Made by a program: the position numbers and the translations under genes. The notes under the pieces are model-generated. The model had not been told where the DNA came from. It was given only the letters and a program-made list of their open reading frames with translations, and did not search any database. A stretch of 15,255 nt of DNA from JAIBAI01 sp044238875. GTDB lineage: Bacteria > Bacteroidota > Bacteroidia > M30B66. Positions 6,860 through 14,405 of this stretch are shown here, piece by piece. Numbering within the stretch: the stretch's first letter is position 1; each line of letters starts with the position of its first letter. The DNA is taken from contig JBIICM010000046.1 of assembly GCA_044238875.1 (NCBI GenBank), positions 1 to 15,255 of the forward strand, in the 5' to 3' direction.

Positions 6860-8439
6860 TGGAAACAAGCATAACCCCTAAAGAAACCACAGGCTCTATG
6901 GAGCAAAAAATCATCCGGCTTGAAAAAATGAAAGCGGAAGCCCTGATCGGCGGCGGTCAGAAGCGCATTGAAGCACAGCATAAAAAAGGAAAGCTTACAG
7001 CCCGCGAAAGAATTCAGCTACTGCTCGATGAGGGCTCTTTCGAAGAAATCGGACAGTTAGTGACGCACCGCAGCACCAATTTCGGTTTAGACAAACAAAA
7101 GTTTTATGGCGACGGCGTTGTAACAGGATATGGCACTGTAAATGGCCGTCTGGTTTATGTCTTTGCTCAGGATTTCACCGTCTTTGGCGGTTCCCTTGCT
7201 GAAGCTCACGCTACAAAAATTTGCCGGATCATGGACCTGGCCATGCAAAACGGTGCTCCTGTTATTGGTCTGAACGATTCTGGTGGCGCCCGCATTCAGG
7301 AAGGTGTTGTTTCATTGGGCGGATACGCTGATATTTTTTACAGAAACACCCTTGCTTCAGGAGTTATTCCGCAAATAAGCGCCATAATGGGGCCCTGTGC
7401 AGGGGGCGCTGTTTATTCGCCAGCCATCACTGATTTTGTGCTGATGGTAGAAAACACGTCCTATATGTTCGTAACGGGACCAAATGTGGTTAAAACCGTA
7501 ACGCACGAAGAGGTAAGCTCTGAAGAACTGGGTGGTGCATCGGCCCACAGCACCAAATCAGGTGTTACACATTTCTCTTGTGAAAACGGTCTTACCTGCA
7601 TCAGTGATATTAAACGACTGCTCAGCTACATTCCTCAGAATTGTGAAGAAGAGCCGCCCCGTCTGGCTTATACGCCGGCAAAAGAAACACGACCATTGCT
7701 CGACACAATTATTCCCGACAACCCCAATCAGCCTTATGATATCCGTGATGTAATTCAGGATGTAGTTGATCAGGGTGATTTCATGGAAGTGCATAAGAAT
7801 TTCGCAGAAAACATTGTCGTCGGCTTTGCCCGGCTGGCAGGAAGAAGCATTGGTATTGTTGCCAACCAGCCGGCTTTTCTGGCCGGAGTGCTCGATATCA
7901 GGTCTTCAACCAAAGCAGCAAGGTTTGTAAGGTTCTGCGATTGCTTCAATATCCCGCTCCTGGTTTTCGAAGACGTTCCCGGTTTCCTGCCCGGCACTGA
8001 TCAGGAGTGGAACGGTATCATTACCAATGGCGCCAAACTGCTTTATGCATTTTGCGAAGCCACTGTTCCACGGGTAACCGTTATTACACGCAAAGCATAC
8101 GGAGGTGCATACGATGTGATGAACTCAAAACATATCGGCGCCGACATGAACTATGCCTGGCCCTCGGCTGAAATTGCTGTAATGGGAGCCAAAGGTGCTG
8201 CAGAAATTATCTTTAAAAAGGAGATCGGGGAAGCAGAAAACCCAGCGGCCAAATGGCAGGAAAAAGAGGCAGAATACGCACGTCTTTTTGCAAATCCATA
8301 CAGTGCGGCAGAAAGAGGATACATTGATGAGGTTATCAGACCTGCTGATACCCGGGTAAAACTTATCCGGGCATTTGAAATGCTCGAAAACAAAGTGGCA
8401 AAACTCCCGAAAAAGAAACACGGTAACATTCCCCTGTAA
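6859..8439 (+). CDS. Biotin-dependent acyl-CoA carboxylase, carboxyltransferase subunit (propionyl-CoA/methylmalonyl-CoA type)
   Basis: The 526-residue product has two crotonase-like halves, as in PccB/MmdA. The N-terminal half has QHKKGKLTARERIQLLLDEGSF at 40-61, GDGVVTGYG at 85-93, DSGGARIQEGV at 140-150 and the oxyanion-hole stretch GPCAGGAVYSPA at 178-189. The C-terminal half has DIRSSTKAARFVRFCD, EDVPGFLPGTDQE at 371-383 and RKAYGGAYDVM at 411-421, then YAWPSAEIAVMGAKGAAEIIF. It moves a carboxyl group between biotin and an acyl-CoA, either in propionyl-CoA carboxylase or in methylmalonyl-CoA decarboxylase. Neither a biotin carboxylase nor a biotin carrier gene is in the window, so the partner and direction stay unresolved. 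The ATG at 6859 overlaps the yebC stop; Met14 is a possible later start. Ten bases separate it from the next gene. Confidence 0.93.
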   Translation: METSITPKETTGSMEQKIIRLEKMKAEALIGGGQKRIEAQHKKGKLTARERIQLLLDEGSFEEIGQLVTHRSTNFGLDKQKFYGDGVVTGYGTVNGRLVYVFAQDFTVFGGSLAEAHATKICRIMDLAMQNGAPVIGLNDSGGARIQEGVVSLGGYADIFYRNTLASGVIPQISAIMGPCAGGAVYSPAITDFVLMVENTSYMFVTGPNVVKTVTHEEVSSEELGGASAHSTKSGVTHFSCENGLTCISDIKRLLSYIPQNCEEEPPRLAYTPAKETRPLLDTIIPDNPNQPYDIRDVIQDVVDQGDFMEVHKNFAENIVVGFARLAGRSIGIVANQPAFLAGVLDIRSSTKAARFVRFCDCFNIPLLVFEDVPGFLPGTDQEWNGIITNGAKLLYAFCEATVPRVTVITRKAYGGAYDVMNSKHIGADMNYAWPSAEIAVMGAKGAAEIIFKKEIGEAENPAAKWQEKEAEYARLFANPYSAAERGYIDEVIRPADTRVKLIRAFEMLENKVAKLPKKKHGNIPL

Positions 8440-8449
8440 AATGTGAACT

Positions 8450-9154
8450 ATGGCTTTTCGCTTCAGCGTGCTGGTTGGTGTTCTCATCCTTTCGGGTTAT
8501 CATGCCCGGGCGCAAATCAGGGTTGAAGGCATGGTGACGGATAAAAATACCGGAAGGCCTCTTCAATATGCCTTTGTAATTGTTAACCGCACCCAAAATG
8601 GTGTTTTTTGCGACAACCAGGGTGGCTTTTCAATCACCGTCCGCGCTGATGACACCCTGTTGATTTCACAGACCGGTTACCTGATCGAAAAGGTTTTTTT
8701 GGCCGACTCCGCAGGTAAAAACCCTGTACGATTAGCTATCCGGCTCGAAATGAAACCGGTTCAGTTGCGCACATTCACCGTAAAAGCGCCCAAAACATTT
8801 GAACAGATTCTTCAGGAGCTTGAACAGGAAGAAAGAAAAAAGGCCGGTGTACAAACCAGCATCGCCGATGCCGTGAGCAGCCCGATCACCTACCTGTATC
8901 AGCAATTCAGCCGGCAGGAACAATCCAGGCGAAAAATCGCCGAATTACGTTCTGAGAATGCCCGTCAGTCGCTTTTCAGGGAACTGTTTACAAAGTACAT
9001 GCTGGCGCATATCATTGCACTGGAAGAGAACGAAATGGATGATTTTATGGCCTTCTCAAGAATCGGCGATGTTTACAGGAAGTTCGATACCGAATATGAC
9101 CTGGTAGTTTTTATCCGGGAACAATACCGCCTGTTTATGAAAGAGCAGGAATGA
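8450..9154 (+). CDS. Secreted protein with N-terminal carboxypeptidase-regulatory-like domain
   Basis: A 234-residue protein. Residues 1-22 form a signal peptide (hydrophobic FSVLVGVLILSG, cleavage near AQ). Residues 24-105 form one carboxypeptidase-regulatory-like beta-sandwich, seen in EGMVTDKNTGRPLQYAFVIV, the DNQGGFSI turn and LLISQTGY. The C-terminal half is mostly helical and charged, with a likely coiled coil over 115-175 (FEQILQELEQEERKK; RQEQSRRKIAELRSENARQ). No beta-barrel and no T9SS sorting domain follow, so this is not a TonB receptor fragment but a recognised Bacteroidota architecture without a known job. A cell-envelope location is inferred. It lies 10 bp after the carboxyltransferase gene and ends directly at the terminator hairpin, so it is the last gene of the rightward unit. 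Confidence 0.82.
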   Translation: MAFRFSVLVGVLILSGYHARAQIRVEGMVTDKNTGRPLQYAFVIVNRTQNGVFCDNQGGFSITVRADDTLLISQTGYLIEKVFLADSAGKNPVRLAIRLEMKPVQLRTFTVKAPKTFEQILQELEQEERKKAGVQTSIADAVSSPITYLYQQFSRQEQSRRKIAELRSENARQSLFRELFTKYMLAHIIALEENEMDDFMAFSRIGDVYRKFDTEYDLVVFIREQYRLFMKEQE

Positions 9155-9189
9155 AAAAGGGACAGACTTCTTAAAGCCTGCCCCTTTTT
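9154..9189. terminator. Bidirectional intrinsic terminator between convergent genes
   Basis: AAAAAGGG at 9154-9161 pairs with CCCTTTTT at 9182-9189. The stem extends inward through CAG/CTG and CTT/AAG with two A-C mismatches (9162/9181 and 9166/9177) and closes on a loop of about four bases at 9170-9173. T tracts flank the GC core on both strands. It starts on the last base of the 8450-9154 stop codon and lies 20 bp past the stop of the opposing gene. Confidence 0.8.
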
Positions 9190-9209
9190 GGCAAAACGTA
9201 AAACGCCTG

Positions 9210-11114
9210 TTACTTGCTTATGGCAAGTTTCTTAACCTGTGAACTTACACCATCGCTTATTCTGACAAAGTAAACACCTGCACTCATCGCAGCCGTCTGA
9301 ATACCGAATTTGCTTGTTCCTGGCTGAACAGATCCTGTGTAAACCGACTGAACAGATTTTCCTGTAATATCAATTACGTCAATTTGCAGGTAGCCGCTCC
9401 TTTTAACTTCAAGCTCAAGCTGGGCTTGCTCATTCGCGGGATTGGGGTGAATGCTTGCTTTGCCGGCAAGCGTGAGTTCAGAGATTCCGCTTACGCCACT
9501 CACTACAACTTCTTTGCTCAGCGTATCAGTACCACAGGAACTTGTAACAATCAGCTTAACCGTATAAGTGCCGCCTGCAGCATAGGTGTGAGTTGGTGAT
9601 GCTTCAGTTGATGTTGCGTTATCTCCGAAGTTCCATGAATAAACTAGCGCCTTGCTGCTGCTGTTGGTAAACTTCACTTCAAGGGTATTGGCTGTCTGCT
9701 CCTGACTAAAGCCCGCCATTGGCCCGTAATTGAGCGGAGCAGTGTAATCTGCATTCTGCGCATCAAATTCAGTCCAGCAGATAGTCCAGTCATCGGCTCC
9801 GATCGCTCCTTTGAAATTTACCGGCGTAAAGAAAGCATCGCTGATTTTAGCCCCGGCGAATGACGCTCCGCTTAGCACCGGCGAACCGCTGGCGGGTTTA
9901 AAATCCGGGTTTTGATAATCAAATGGATTTGTAAGAACGCCCGCCTGGCTTGCGGCTGTATCATTACCCTGTGACATGAATTTGCTTACAACCGAAGAAA
10001 GTGATGGGGCCTGATTGGTTGTAATATTAACCAGCGCACTGCCGGCTATATAGTTGTTTTTTAGCAACAATGTATCATTCAGGTAGGCATTGGTAGAGCC
10101 GGCACCATCAACCAGAATGCCGGTGCGCTGACCAATGAATACACTGTTAAAAATAGAAAGCAGGGTGTTTCTCCGCAGTCTTGCCCCGTTTTGAAACGAA
10201 CCCGCATCCGCGAGCTTTCCCTTGGCAAAAGGCCCAACCATGGTTACATTTGAGAATATCGCCTCGGTTCTTGGAGATGCAAAGGTTGATCCGCCGTCAT
10301 TGTCAGATTCAAATCCATTGGTAGTTGGGCCCGATCCGGTATCAAAATTAAAGCTGTCGCGCTGTGAGATGGCAAACTGAACTTTTCCGGTGAAACCGAA
10401 GTCTGTGTCAAAATCATCATCAACGCTGCCCTGAGCGATGAGGTATTTGGCATTTGCTGATCCGCCAAACCATTCAAATGCGTCATCATTGGCCTGCGTA
10501 ACCTGCACATATTCAACAATTGTTCCCCGGCCAACACCGCCAAAAGTAATGCTATTTATTTCATTGCCGGTTGTGATAACAACTCCGGCAAATTCAACAC
10601 GCACATACCTTAGTATTCCAGAATTGTCATTATTGTCTGTACCTCCGTATAAACCGTCGCCAGAGGCATTGTCAATATCGCCTTCAATGGCTGCCTGAAC
10701 ACCCGGAGTAGATGCGGCAACACCGGCCCCCGGACAAGTACTGCAGTCTGCCGGACGGTTCAGCAAGCCTTTGCCTAGAATCACAAGCCCACCCCAGTCG
10801 CCGGCAGCACGATTGCCTGCGGCCTCATTTGAAGTGAAAACTATTGGGCGGGCCTTGGTACCGTCAGCAATAATTTTTGAACCCATTGTTACAATAAGAG
10901 TTGAACGGGTTGCTTTTATGCCTTTAACGATGGTGCCCGGTTCAATAGTAAGCGTTGCATTGTTTTTCACGTAAACAAAACCATCTAGTACATAAATGGT
11001 GTCGTTGTGAAATGTGTAGTTCGACGTGATGTTTCCGCTAATGGTTTTTTGCGGTGTTTGCCCCATAACCATAAAGGGAGTGAGCAGCATTAAAAAGAAA
11101 TAGATTTTTTTCAT
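9210..11114 (-). CDS. T9SS-exported protein: predicted beta-helix body, PKD domain and type A sorting domain
   Basis: 634 residues. Residues 1-19 are a signal peptide. Residues ~20-440 look like a right-handed beta-helix (TLTIEPGTIVKG at 55-66, GDWGGLVILGKG at 105-116) carrying acidic loops: GDIDNASGDGLYGGTDNNDN at 145-164, NDDAFEWFGG at 209-218, DDDFDTDFGF at 232-241 and NGFESDNDGG at 266-275. These could bind calcium or another cation, which is inferred. A Cys124-x-x-Cys127 pair sits in one loop. Residues ~465-538 are a PKD domain (YSWNFGDNAT, HTYAAGGTYTVKL). Residues ~554-634 are the T9SS type A signal (HPNPA, YLQIDVIDITGKSV, GVYFVRI, KKLAISK). The protein should therefore cross the outer membrane through the T9SS and stay on the surface or be released. 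From memory, relatives are sometimes labelled 'multidrug transporter'; nothing here supports that. It follows the TonB receptor gene on the same strand after 215 bp and has its own operator-like repeats. Confidence 0.9.
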   Translation of the reverse strand: MKKIYFFLMLLTPFMVMGQTPQKTISGNITSNYTFHNDTIYVLDGFVYVKNNATLTIEPGTIVKGIKATRSTLIVTMGSKIIADGTKARPIVFTSNEAAGNRAAGDWGGLVILGKGLLNRPADCSTCPGAGVAASTPGVQAAIEGDIDNASGDGLYGGTDNNDNSGILRYVRVEFAGVVITTGNEINSITFGGVGRGTIVEYVQVTQANDDAFEWFGGSANAKYLIAQGSVDDDFDTDFGFTGKVQFAISQRDSFNFDTGSGPTTNGFESDNDGGSTFASPRTEAIFSNVTMVGPFAKGKLADAGSFQNGARLRRNTLLSIFNSVFIGQRTGILVDGAGSTNAYLNDTLLLKNNYIAGSALVNITTNQAPSLSSVVSKFMSQGNDTAASQAGVLTNPFDYQNPDFKPASGSPVLSGASFAGAKISDAFFTPVNFKGAIGADDWTICWTEFDAQNADYTAPLNYGPMAGFSQEQTANTLEVKFTNSSSKALVYSWNFGDNATSTEASPTHTYAAGGTYTVKLIVTSSCGTDTLSKEVVVSGVSGISELTLAGKASIHPNPANEQAQLELEVKRSGYLQIDVIDITGKSVQSVYTGSVQPGTSKFGIQTAAMSAGVYFVRISDGVSSQVKKLAISK

Positions 11115-11139
11115 GTTGATTGAGTTGTTTTTGATGCCG

Positions 11140-11147
11140 CAAAATTG
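11140..11147 (-). promoter_or_regulatory. Candidate -7 element of the T9SS-substrate gene
   Basis: The minus strand reads CAATTTTG, one mismatch from TAnnTTTG, with TTG about 18 bp further upstream at 11165-11167. Transcription would start near 11134, about 20 bases before the ATG at 11114. The three 11-bp repeats would then lie roughly at -33 to -61, where an activator of RNA polymerase would sit. This is inferred from pattern only. Confidence 0.4.
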
Positions 11148-11167
11148 GTTCAGCTTATAATAACAAG

Positions 11168-11195
11168 TGTTAACTGATTGTTAATTTGTTGTTAT
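11168..11195 (-). promoter_or_regulatory. Operator-like array of three TTAACA-type hexamers at 11-bp period
   Basis: Plus-strand hexamers TGTTAA (11168-11173), TGTTAA (11179-11184) and TGTTAT (11190-11195) are separated by exactly 5 bp each. In the direction of the downstream gene they read ATAACA-N5-TTAACA-N5-TTAACA. Direct repeats at 11 bp are the geometry bound by PhoB/PhoP and other OmpR-family response regulators. The same array lies before the TonB receptor gene at 14236-14263. A weaker second pair lies further upstream: GGTTAA at 11221-11226 and TGTTAT at 11243-11248, 22 bp apart (two periods). Confidence 0.7.
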
Positions 11196-11329
11196 GATGA
11201 GGGGGGCTTTGTAAATGCCGGGTTAACTTTTTGCCGCCTTAATGTTATGTGATTTTGCAATGCTTAACGGTGACTTTACAATGAGGCGTCAGGATTCAGG
11301 CTGCAAGAGCTATGCCTGCGAAACAATCG

Positions 11330-14164
11330 TTATAGCCTTACTGCCAGTCCTAACGAAACAATTCTTCCGAAGTTATAGTTGAAAATGGTATTATCGGCCG
11401 AACGGGTGAATTTATTATCCTTGTTCAAATCCATATAAAAGGTTTGATCCTTCGCCAATAGATCCGAAATTGTCAGTTTTATATCTATTTTTTTCCAAAC
11501 CCTTTTGGTGAACTGAACATCAATAACTGTTCGGGGATTTTCATATATATCAGGTATGGCCACGTTGCCTACAAATGCGATACGACGACCCACCCTGTTT
11601 ACCATTATACTTGCCCCGTCTCCGCTTTCGGCATCGTTATATTGTAATCCCGTATTAATAAGATAGGGCGACTGTCCCTGCAATGGTCTCACTCCCGTGG
11701 CCGAAAGGCCAAAGGATGAAACATCTATGCGTGATCGTATGAGGGCCAAATTGCCGATAAACTGAATTTTCGAGAATGCTTTTGTGTTCAATACCGAATC
11801 AAGAAATGAAAAGTTTTTTCTGATCTCCACCTCTAATCCAAGATTATTCGCCTCCGGTACATTGGCATAACCAAACCTTCGACTGCCCGCGCCTACGTCC
11901 AAATCATTTAAAAACTCTATGGCATTGGTGAAATCTTTTGAAAATAAAGAAACAGAGATCACCTCTCCTCCGCCGGGAAAATATTCATACCTCAGGTCAT
12001 AGTTGTTGATGGAGGCTGTCTTTAGCTCGGGCTGACCGGCCACTACATAATCAATATTAAAATCATAGAATGCAAAGGGTGCAATCTCTCTGAATTCGGG
12101 CCTTGAAAGGGTTCTCGACGCCGAGAACCTCAGATTGGTTTTTGTACCCAGAGAATACGTCGCATTCAAAGAGGGCAGCCAATCATTCCTGCGCGTTCTG
12201 ACTTCAACGTTTTCGGCGTTTGCAGAAAGTGCATCTAGATTCTGGTTGAAAGACTCATGCCTGAACCCCCATACCAGCCTAAGTTTGTCAAACAATTTAT
12301 GATCAAACATCAGATAGGCGGCCCTTATGGCAGACGATGCATCATAACGGTCGTTGGGATTGGTTGCTTCTTCTAACATGAATAATCTGCCGTTTTTGAA
12401 AACCATCCGAGCTGGGTCAAAAATACTGTCAAGCGACAATTCTTTAATAGCCGCAGGAACGCCTGGTCCAGCTTTGAAAACATAGCCAAACTGCCGCGCA
12501 TTAAATTGCCTGAAACGCTCCTGATAAAAATAGCCTGATTTAACTGTAGTGGTAAACTGTTTATCAGTGATGAACGAAAGCGGGATTTGTAAGTCAACAG
12601 ATCCGCTGCGCATATCTTCATTCAGATTGGAATAAAAACGGCCGGCCTGCTCAAGCTGCACATTGGGACCGATCTGCGCCCTGTAAGGTGCTTCTGTTTC
12701 TGTTTGTAGCCTGCTGTATGAAACCCTCCTGAAATCCGGGATGTCGCGCTGAATATTGCTGTAACCTGCCGTTGCCTTCAGCTTAATATCCCATGGGGAA
12801 AAAACATGTTCTGCCATCAACTGACTGGTAAATAATTTATTGCCCGTGTACCAGAAGGCTGTGTTTCTGATTGCCTGCGAACTTGATAAATCGCTAAGGT
12901 TGTTAGCGCCGGTGCGCACAATGGTCTGATCCTCGCCGTTAAGGGTATATGAGTTCTTAAAACTGATTTTACTCTGTTTTCCTGGTTTCACTGAAAAGTT
13001 GAACAAACCGCCGGTCAGCACTTCATGACGGCTCAAACTGTCGGAAAAATCATTGATAATCTGATTGTTATCCTGAACATCATACAGCCTTCTGTTAACC
13101 GATGAGAAACGGTAACTTTCAGACCTTGATGCACCGATAATAAAACCTGCAGACTTTCCGAATATCTTAAACGGCAATCCGGCTGAAAACTGCAAATTGT
13201 TATTAAGGGGCGCCTGCCCTCTTTTAAGCGCCCAGTTGTTTTTGAACATGCGCCCATACTCCAGTTTTTTGGGGTCAGATGAGAGGGTGGATTTAAATGT
13301 TACCTGATCCGGCAGCCCATCAGGTAATGCACGGCTGCCGTTATCATAGCCCAGCCAGTCGGTTTTGCTTCCTTCACCGTAAAGCCGTGTTTTGCCCGTG
13401 GTTATTGTATTATATCCGGCTGAACTTGAAAAAGATAAAAAAGGGTCTTCCGGTATTTCCTTGGTACTGATCTGAATGATGCCTCCTGCAAACTCTCCGG
13501 GAAGATCGGGCGCTGCCGTTTTAAAAATTACAAGGTTATCAATCGTACTGGCAGGAAAGAGGTCAAAAGAAAAGGCTTTTCTGTCTGATTCAGTCGAAGG
13601 CAGGGGGGCTCCGTTGATATAGGCTGCATTGTAGCGATCATTCAGTCCGCGTATGATGGCAAATTTGTTTTCCTGAATACTTGCGCCCGAAACCCTCTTC
13701 ATCACATCTGATGCGGCATTGTCGGGCGTTTTTCTGATGATATCGGCAGATATACCATCGCTCACAATACTCGCGTTTTTTTGCTCCATCAGCTGCACAC
13801 TTGAACTTTCTCTGTTGTAGGTGCTCTCTACGATAAATTCCTTCAGATCGGTGGCATTGGGATCCAAGACGATGTTCAGCACCGTGGTTTCTCCAACATT
13901 TACCTGTACCCCGCTTATTGTTTTTGTTTTATAGGAGATATACCGGGCTGTAACCTGATAAGAACCCGCACTCAGGTTTGTAATGGTATATTTTCCATCA
14001 AGGTCAGTACTGCCGCCCGTGGTTGTTCCTTCAATAAAAACAGCCACACCTATCAGCACCTCTCCGGTTGCTCCATCCGTAACTTTTCCGGTGACTTTTC
14101 CTTTCTGCGCAAAGGCATGATTTCCCAGCAAAATCAAGGCAAAAAGGGTCAATGTCTTTAGCAT
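11330..14164 (-). CDS. TonB-dependent outer-membrane receptor with N-terminal regulatory-like domain
   Basis: 944 residues from the chosen ATG. Residues 1-20 are a signal peptide (MLKTLTLFALILLGNHAFAQ). Residues ~22-105 are a carboxypeptidase-regulatory-like domain (GKVTDGATGEVLIGVAVFIEG, STDLDGKYTI). The plug follows at ~120-237, with IIRGLNDRYNAAYINGAPLP, FDLFPASTIDNLVIFKTAAP and GEFAGGIIQISTKE. The rest is a beta-barrel of alternating aromatic strands with the SRTLSRPEFREIAPFAFYDF segment, ending in a terminal barrel strand (IVSLGLAVRL). It should import an unknown ligand across the outer membrane using TonB energy. The frame is open to an ATG at 14218, but that adds an arginine-rich stretch before the signal peptide and would put the start codon a few bases from the operator-like repeats, so 14164 is preferred. 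There is no SusD partner; the next gene encodes a T9SS-exported protein instead. Confidence 0.93.
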   Translation of the reverse strand: MLKTLTLFALILLGNHAFAQKGKVTGKVTDGATGEVLIGVAVFIEGTTTGGSTDLDGKYTITNLSAGSYQVTARYISYKTKTISGVQVNVGETTVLNIVLDPNATDLKEFIVESTYNRESSSVQLMEQKNASIVSDGISADIIRKTPDNAASDVMKRVSGASIQENKFAIIRGLNDRYNAAYINGAPLPSTESDRKAFSFDLFPASTIDNLVIFKTAAPDLPGEFAGGIIQISTKEIPEDPFLSFSSSAGYNTITTGKTRLYGEGSKTDWLGYDNGSRALPDGLPDQVTFKSTLSSDPKKLEYGRMFKNNWALKRGQAPLNNNLQFSAGLPFKIFGKSAGFIIGASRSESYRFSSVNRRLYDVQDNNQIINDFSDSLSRHEVLTGGLFNFSVKPGKQSKISFKNSYTLNGEDQTIVRTGANNLSDLSSSQAIRNTAFWYTGNKLFTSQLMAEHVFSPWDIKLKATAGYSNIQRDIPDFRRVSYSRLQTETEAPYRAQIGPNVQLEQAGRFYSNLNEDMRSGSVDLQIPLSFITDKQFTTTVKSGYFYQERFRQFNARQFGYVFKAGPGVPAAIKELSLDSIFDPARMVFKNGRLFMLEEATNPNDRYDASSAIRAAYLMFDHKLFDKLRLVWGFRHESFNQNLDALSANAENVEVRTRRNDWLPSLNATYSLGTKTNLRFSASRTLSRPEFREIAPFAFYDFNIDYVVAGQPELKTASINNYDLRYEYFPGGGEVISVSLFSKDFTNAIEFLNDLDVGAGSRRFGYANVPEANNLGLEVEIRKNFSFLDSVLNTKAFSKIQFIGNLALIRSRIDVSSFGLSATGVRPLQGQSPYLINTGLQYNDAESGDGASIMVNRVGRRIAFVGNVAIPDIYENPRTVIDVQFTKRVWKKIDIKLTISDLLAKDQTFYMDLNKDNKFTRSADNTIFNYNFGRIVSLGLAVRL

Positions 14165-14187
14165 AAAAAAACGTTTTTTCCGTTGCG

Positions 14188-14195
14188 CGAAATTA
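14188..14195 (-). promoter_or_regulatory. Weak candidate -7 element of the TonB-receptor gene
   Basis: The minus strand reads TAATTTCG, one mismatch from TAnnTTTG. It would start transcription near 14182, about 18 bases before the preferred ATG at 14164, and lies downstream of the TTAACA repeats. It falls inside the frame of the longer reading from 14218, which is a further reason to prefer the later start. No convincing -33 element is seen. Confidence 0.3.
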
Positions 14196-14226
14196 CCGCG
14201 GCTCAACAAGCGGATCATTAAGCTAT

Positions 14227-14263
14227 TGTTAACAATGTTAGCCCGGTGTTAAGAGAATGTTAT
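14227..14263 (-). promoter_or_regulatory. Operator-like array of TTAACA-type hexamers at 11-bp period
   Basis: Plus-strand hexamers TGTTAG (14236-14241), TGTTAA (14247-14252) and TGTTAT (14258-14263) repeat every 11 bp. A fourth, TGTTAA, lies at 14227-14232, 9 bp from its neighbour, and an isolated one at 14286-14291. In the direction of the TonB-receptor gene the phased set reads ATAACA-N5-TTAACA-N5-CTAACA, nearly the same as the array before the T9SS-substrate gene. The array lies between divergent genes, so an effect on serS cannot be excluded, but the match to the other array argues that the receptor gene is the target. Confidence 0.7.
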
Positions 14264-14382
14264 GCTGTTCTTGCCTTTTGCGAAGTGTTAACCAGTTAAA
14301 AAACCCTTTACTACCCAACTTGTTTTATACCACGAAACCTTTCTGCTTAATTCAACCAGCTGGGATATAAATCCTTTCAGAG

Positions 14383-14390
14383 TACATTTG
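14383..14390 (+). promoter_or_regulatory. Candidate -7 element of the serS promoter
   Basis: TACATTTG fits TAnnTTTG exactly and lies 15 bp before the serS ATG. Transcription would start near 14396, giving a leader of about ten bases. The region 17-23 bp upstream has no clear TTTG, so the -33 half is missing or diverged. Confidence 0.45.
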
Positions 14391-14405
14391 CAAGAAAAAG
14401 CAATT

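Noticed and set aside
8441..8446. ATG-TGA start-stop pair between the carboxyltransferase gene and the small secreted protein gene
   Set aside because: A start-stop element is possible, but nothing beyond chance supports it in a 10-bp gap.
11283..11325. Short inverted repeat CAGGC/GCCTG after the TonB-receptor stop, as a terminator
   Set aside because: The stem is only five base pairs with a long loop and no T tract.
9210..14164. SusC/SusD polysaccharide utilisation locus
   Set aside because: No SusD-type lipoprotein, glycoside hydrolase or hybrid regulator is present, and the partner has a T9SS sorting domain.
14165..14218. Longer TonB receptor starting at 14218
   Set aside because: It puts an arginine-rich stretch before a complete signal peptide and places the start codon almost on the operator-like repeats; 14164 gives a normal N terminus.
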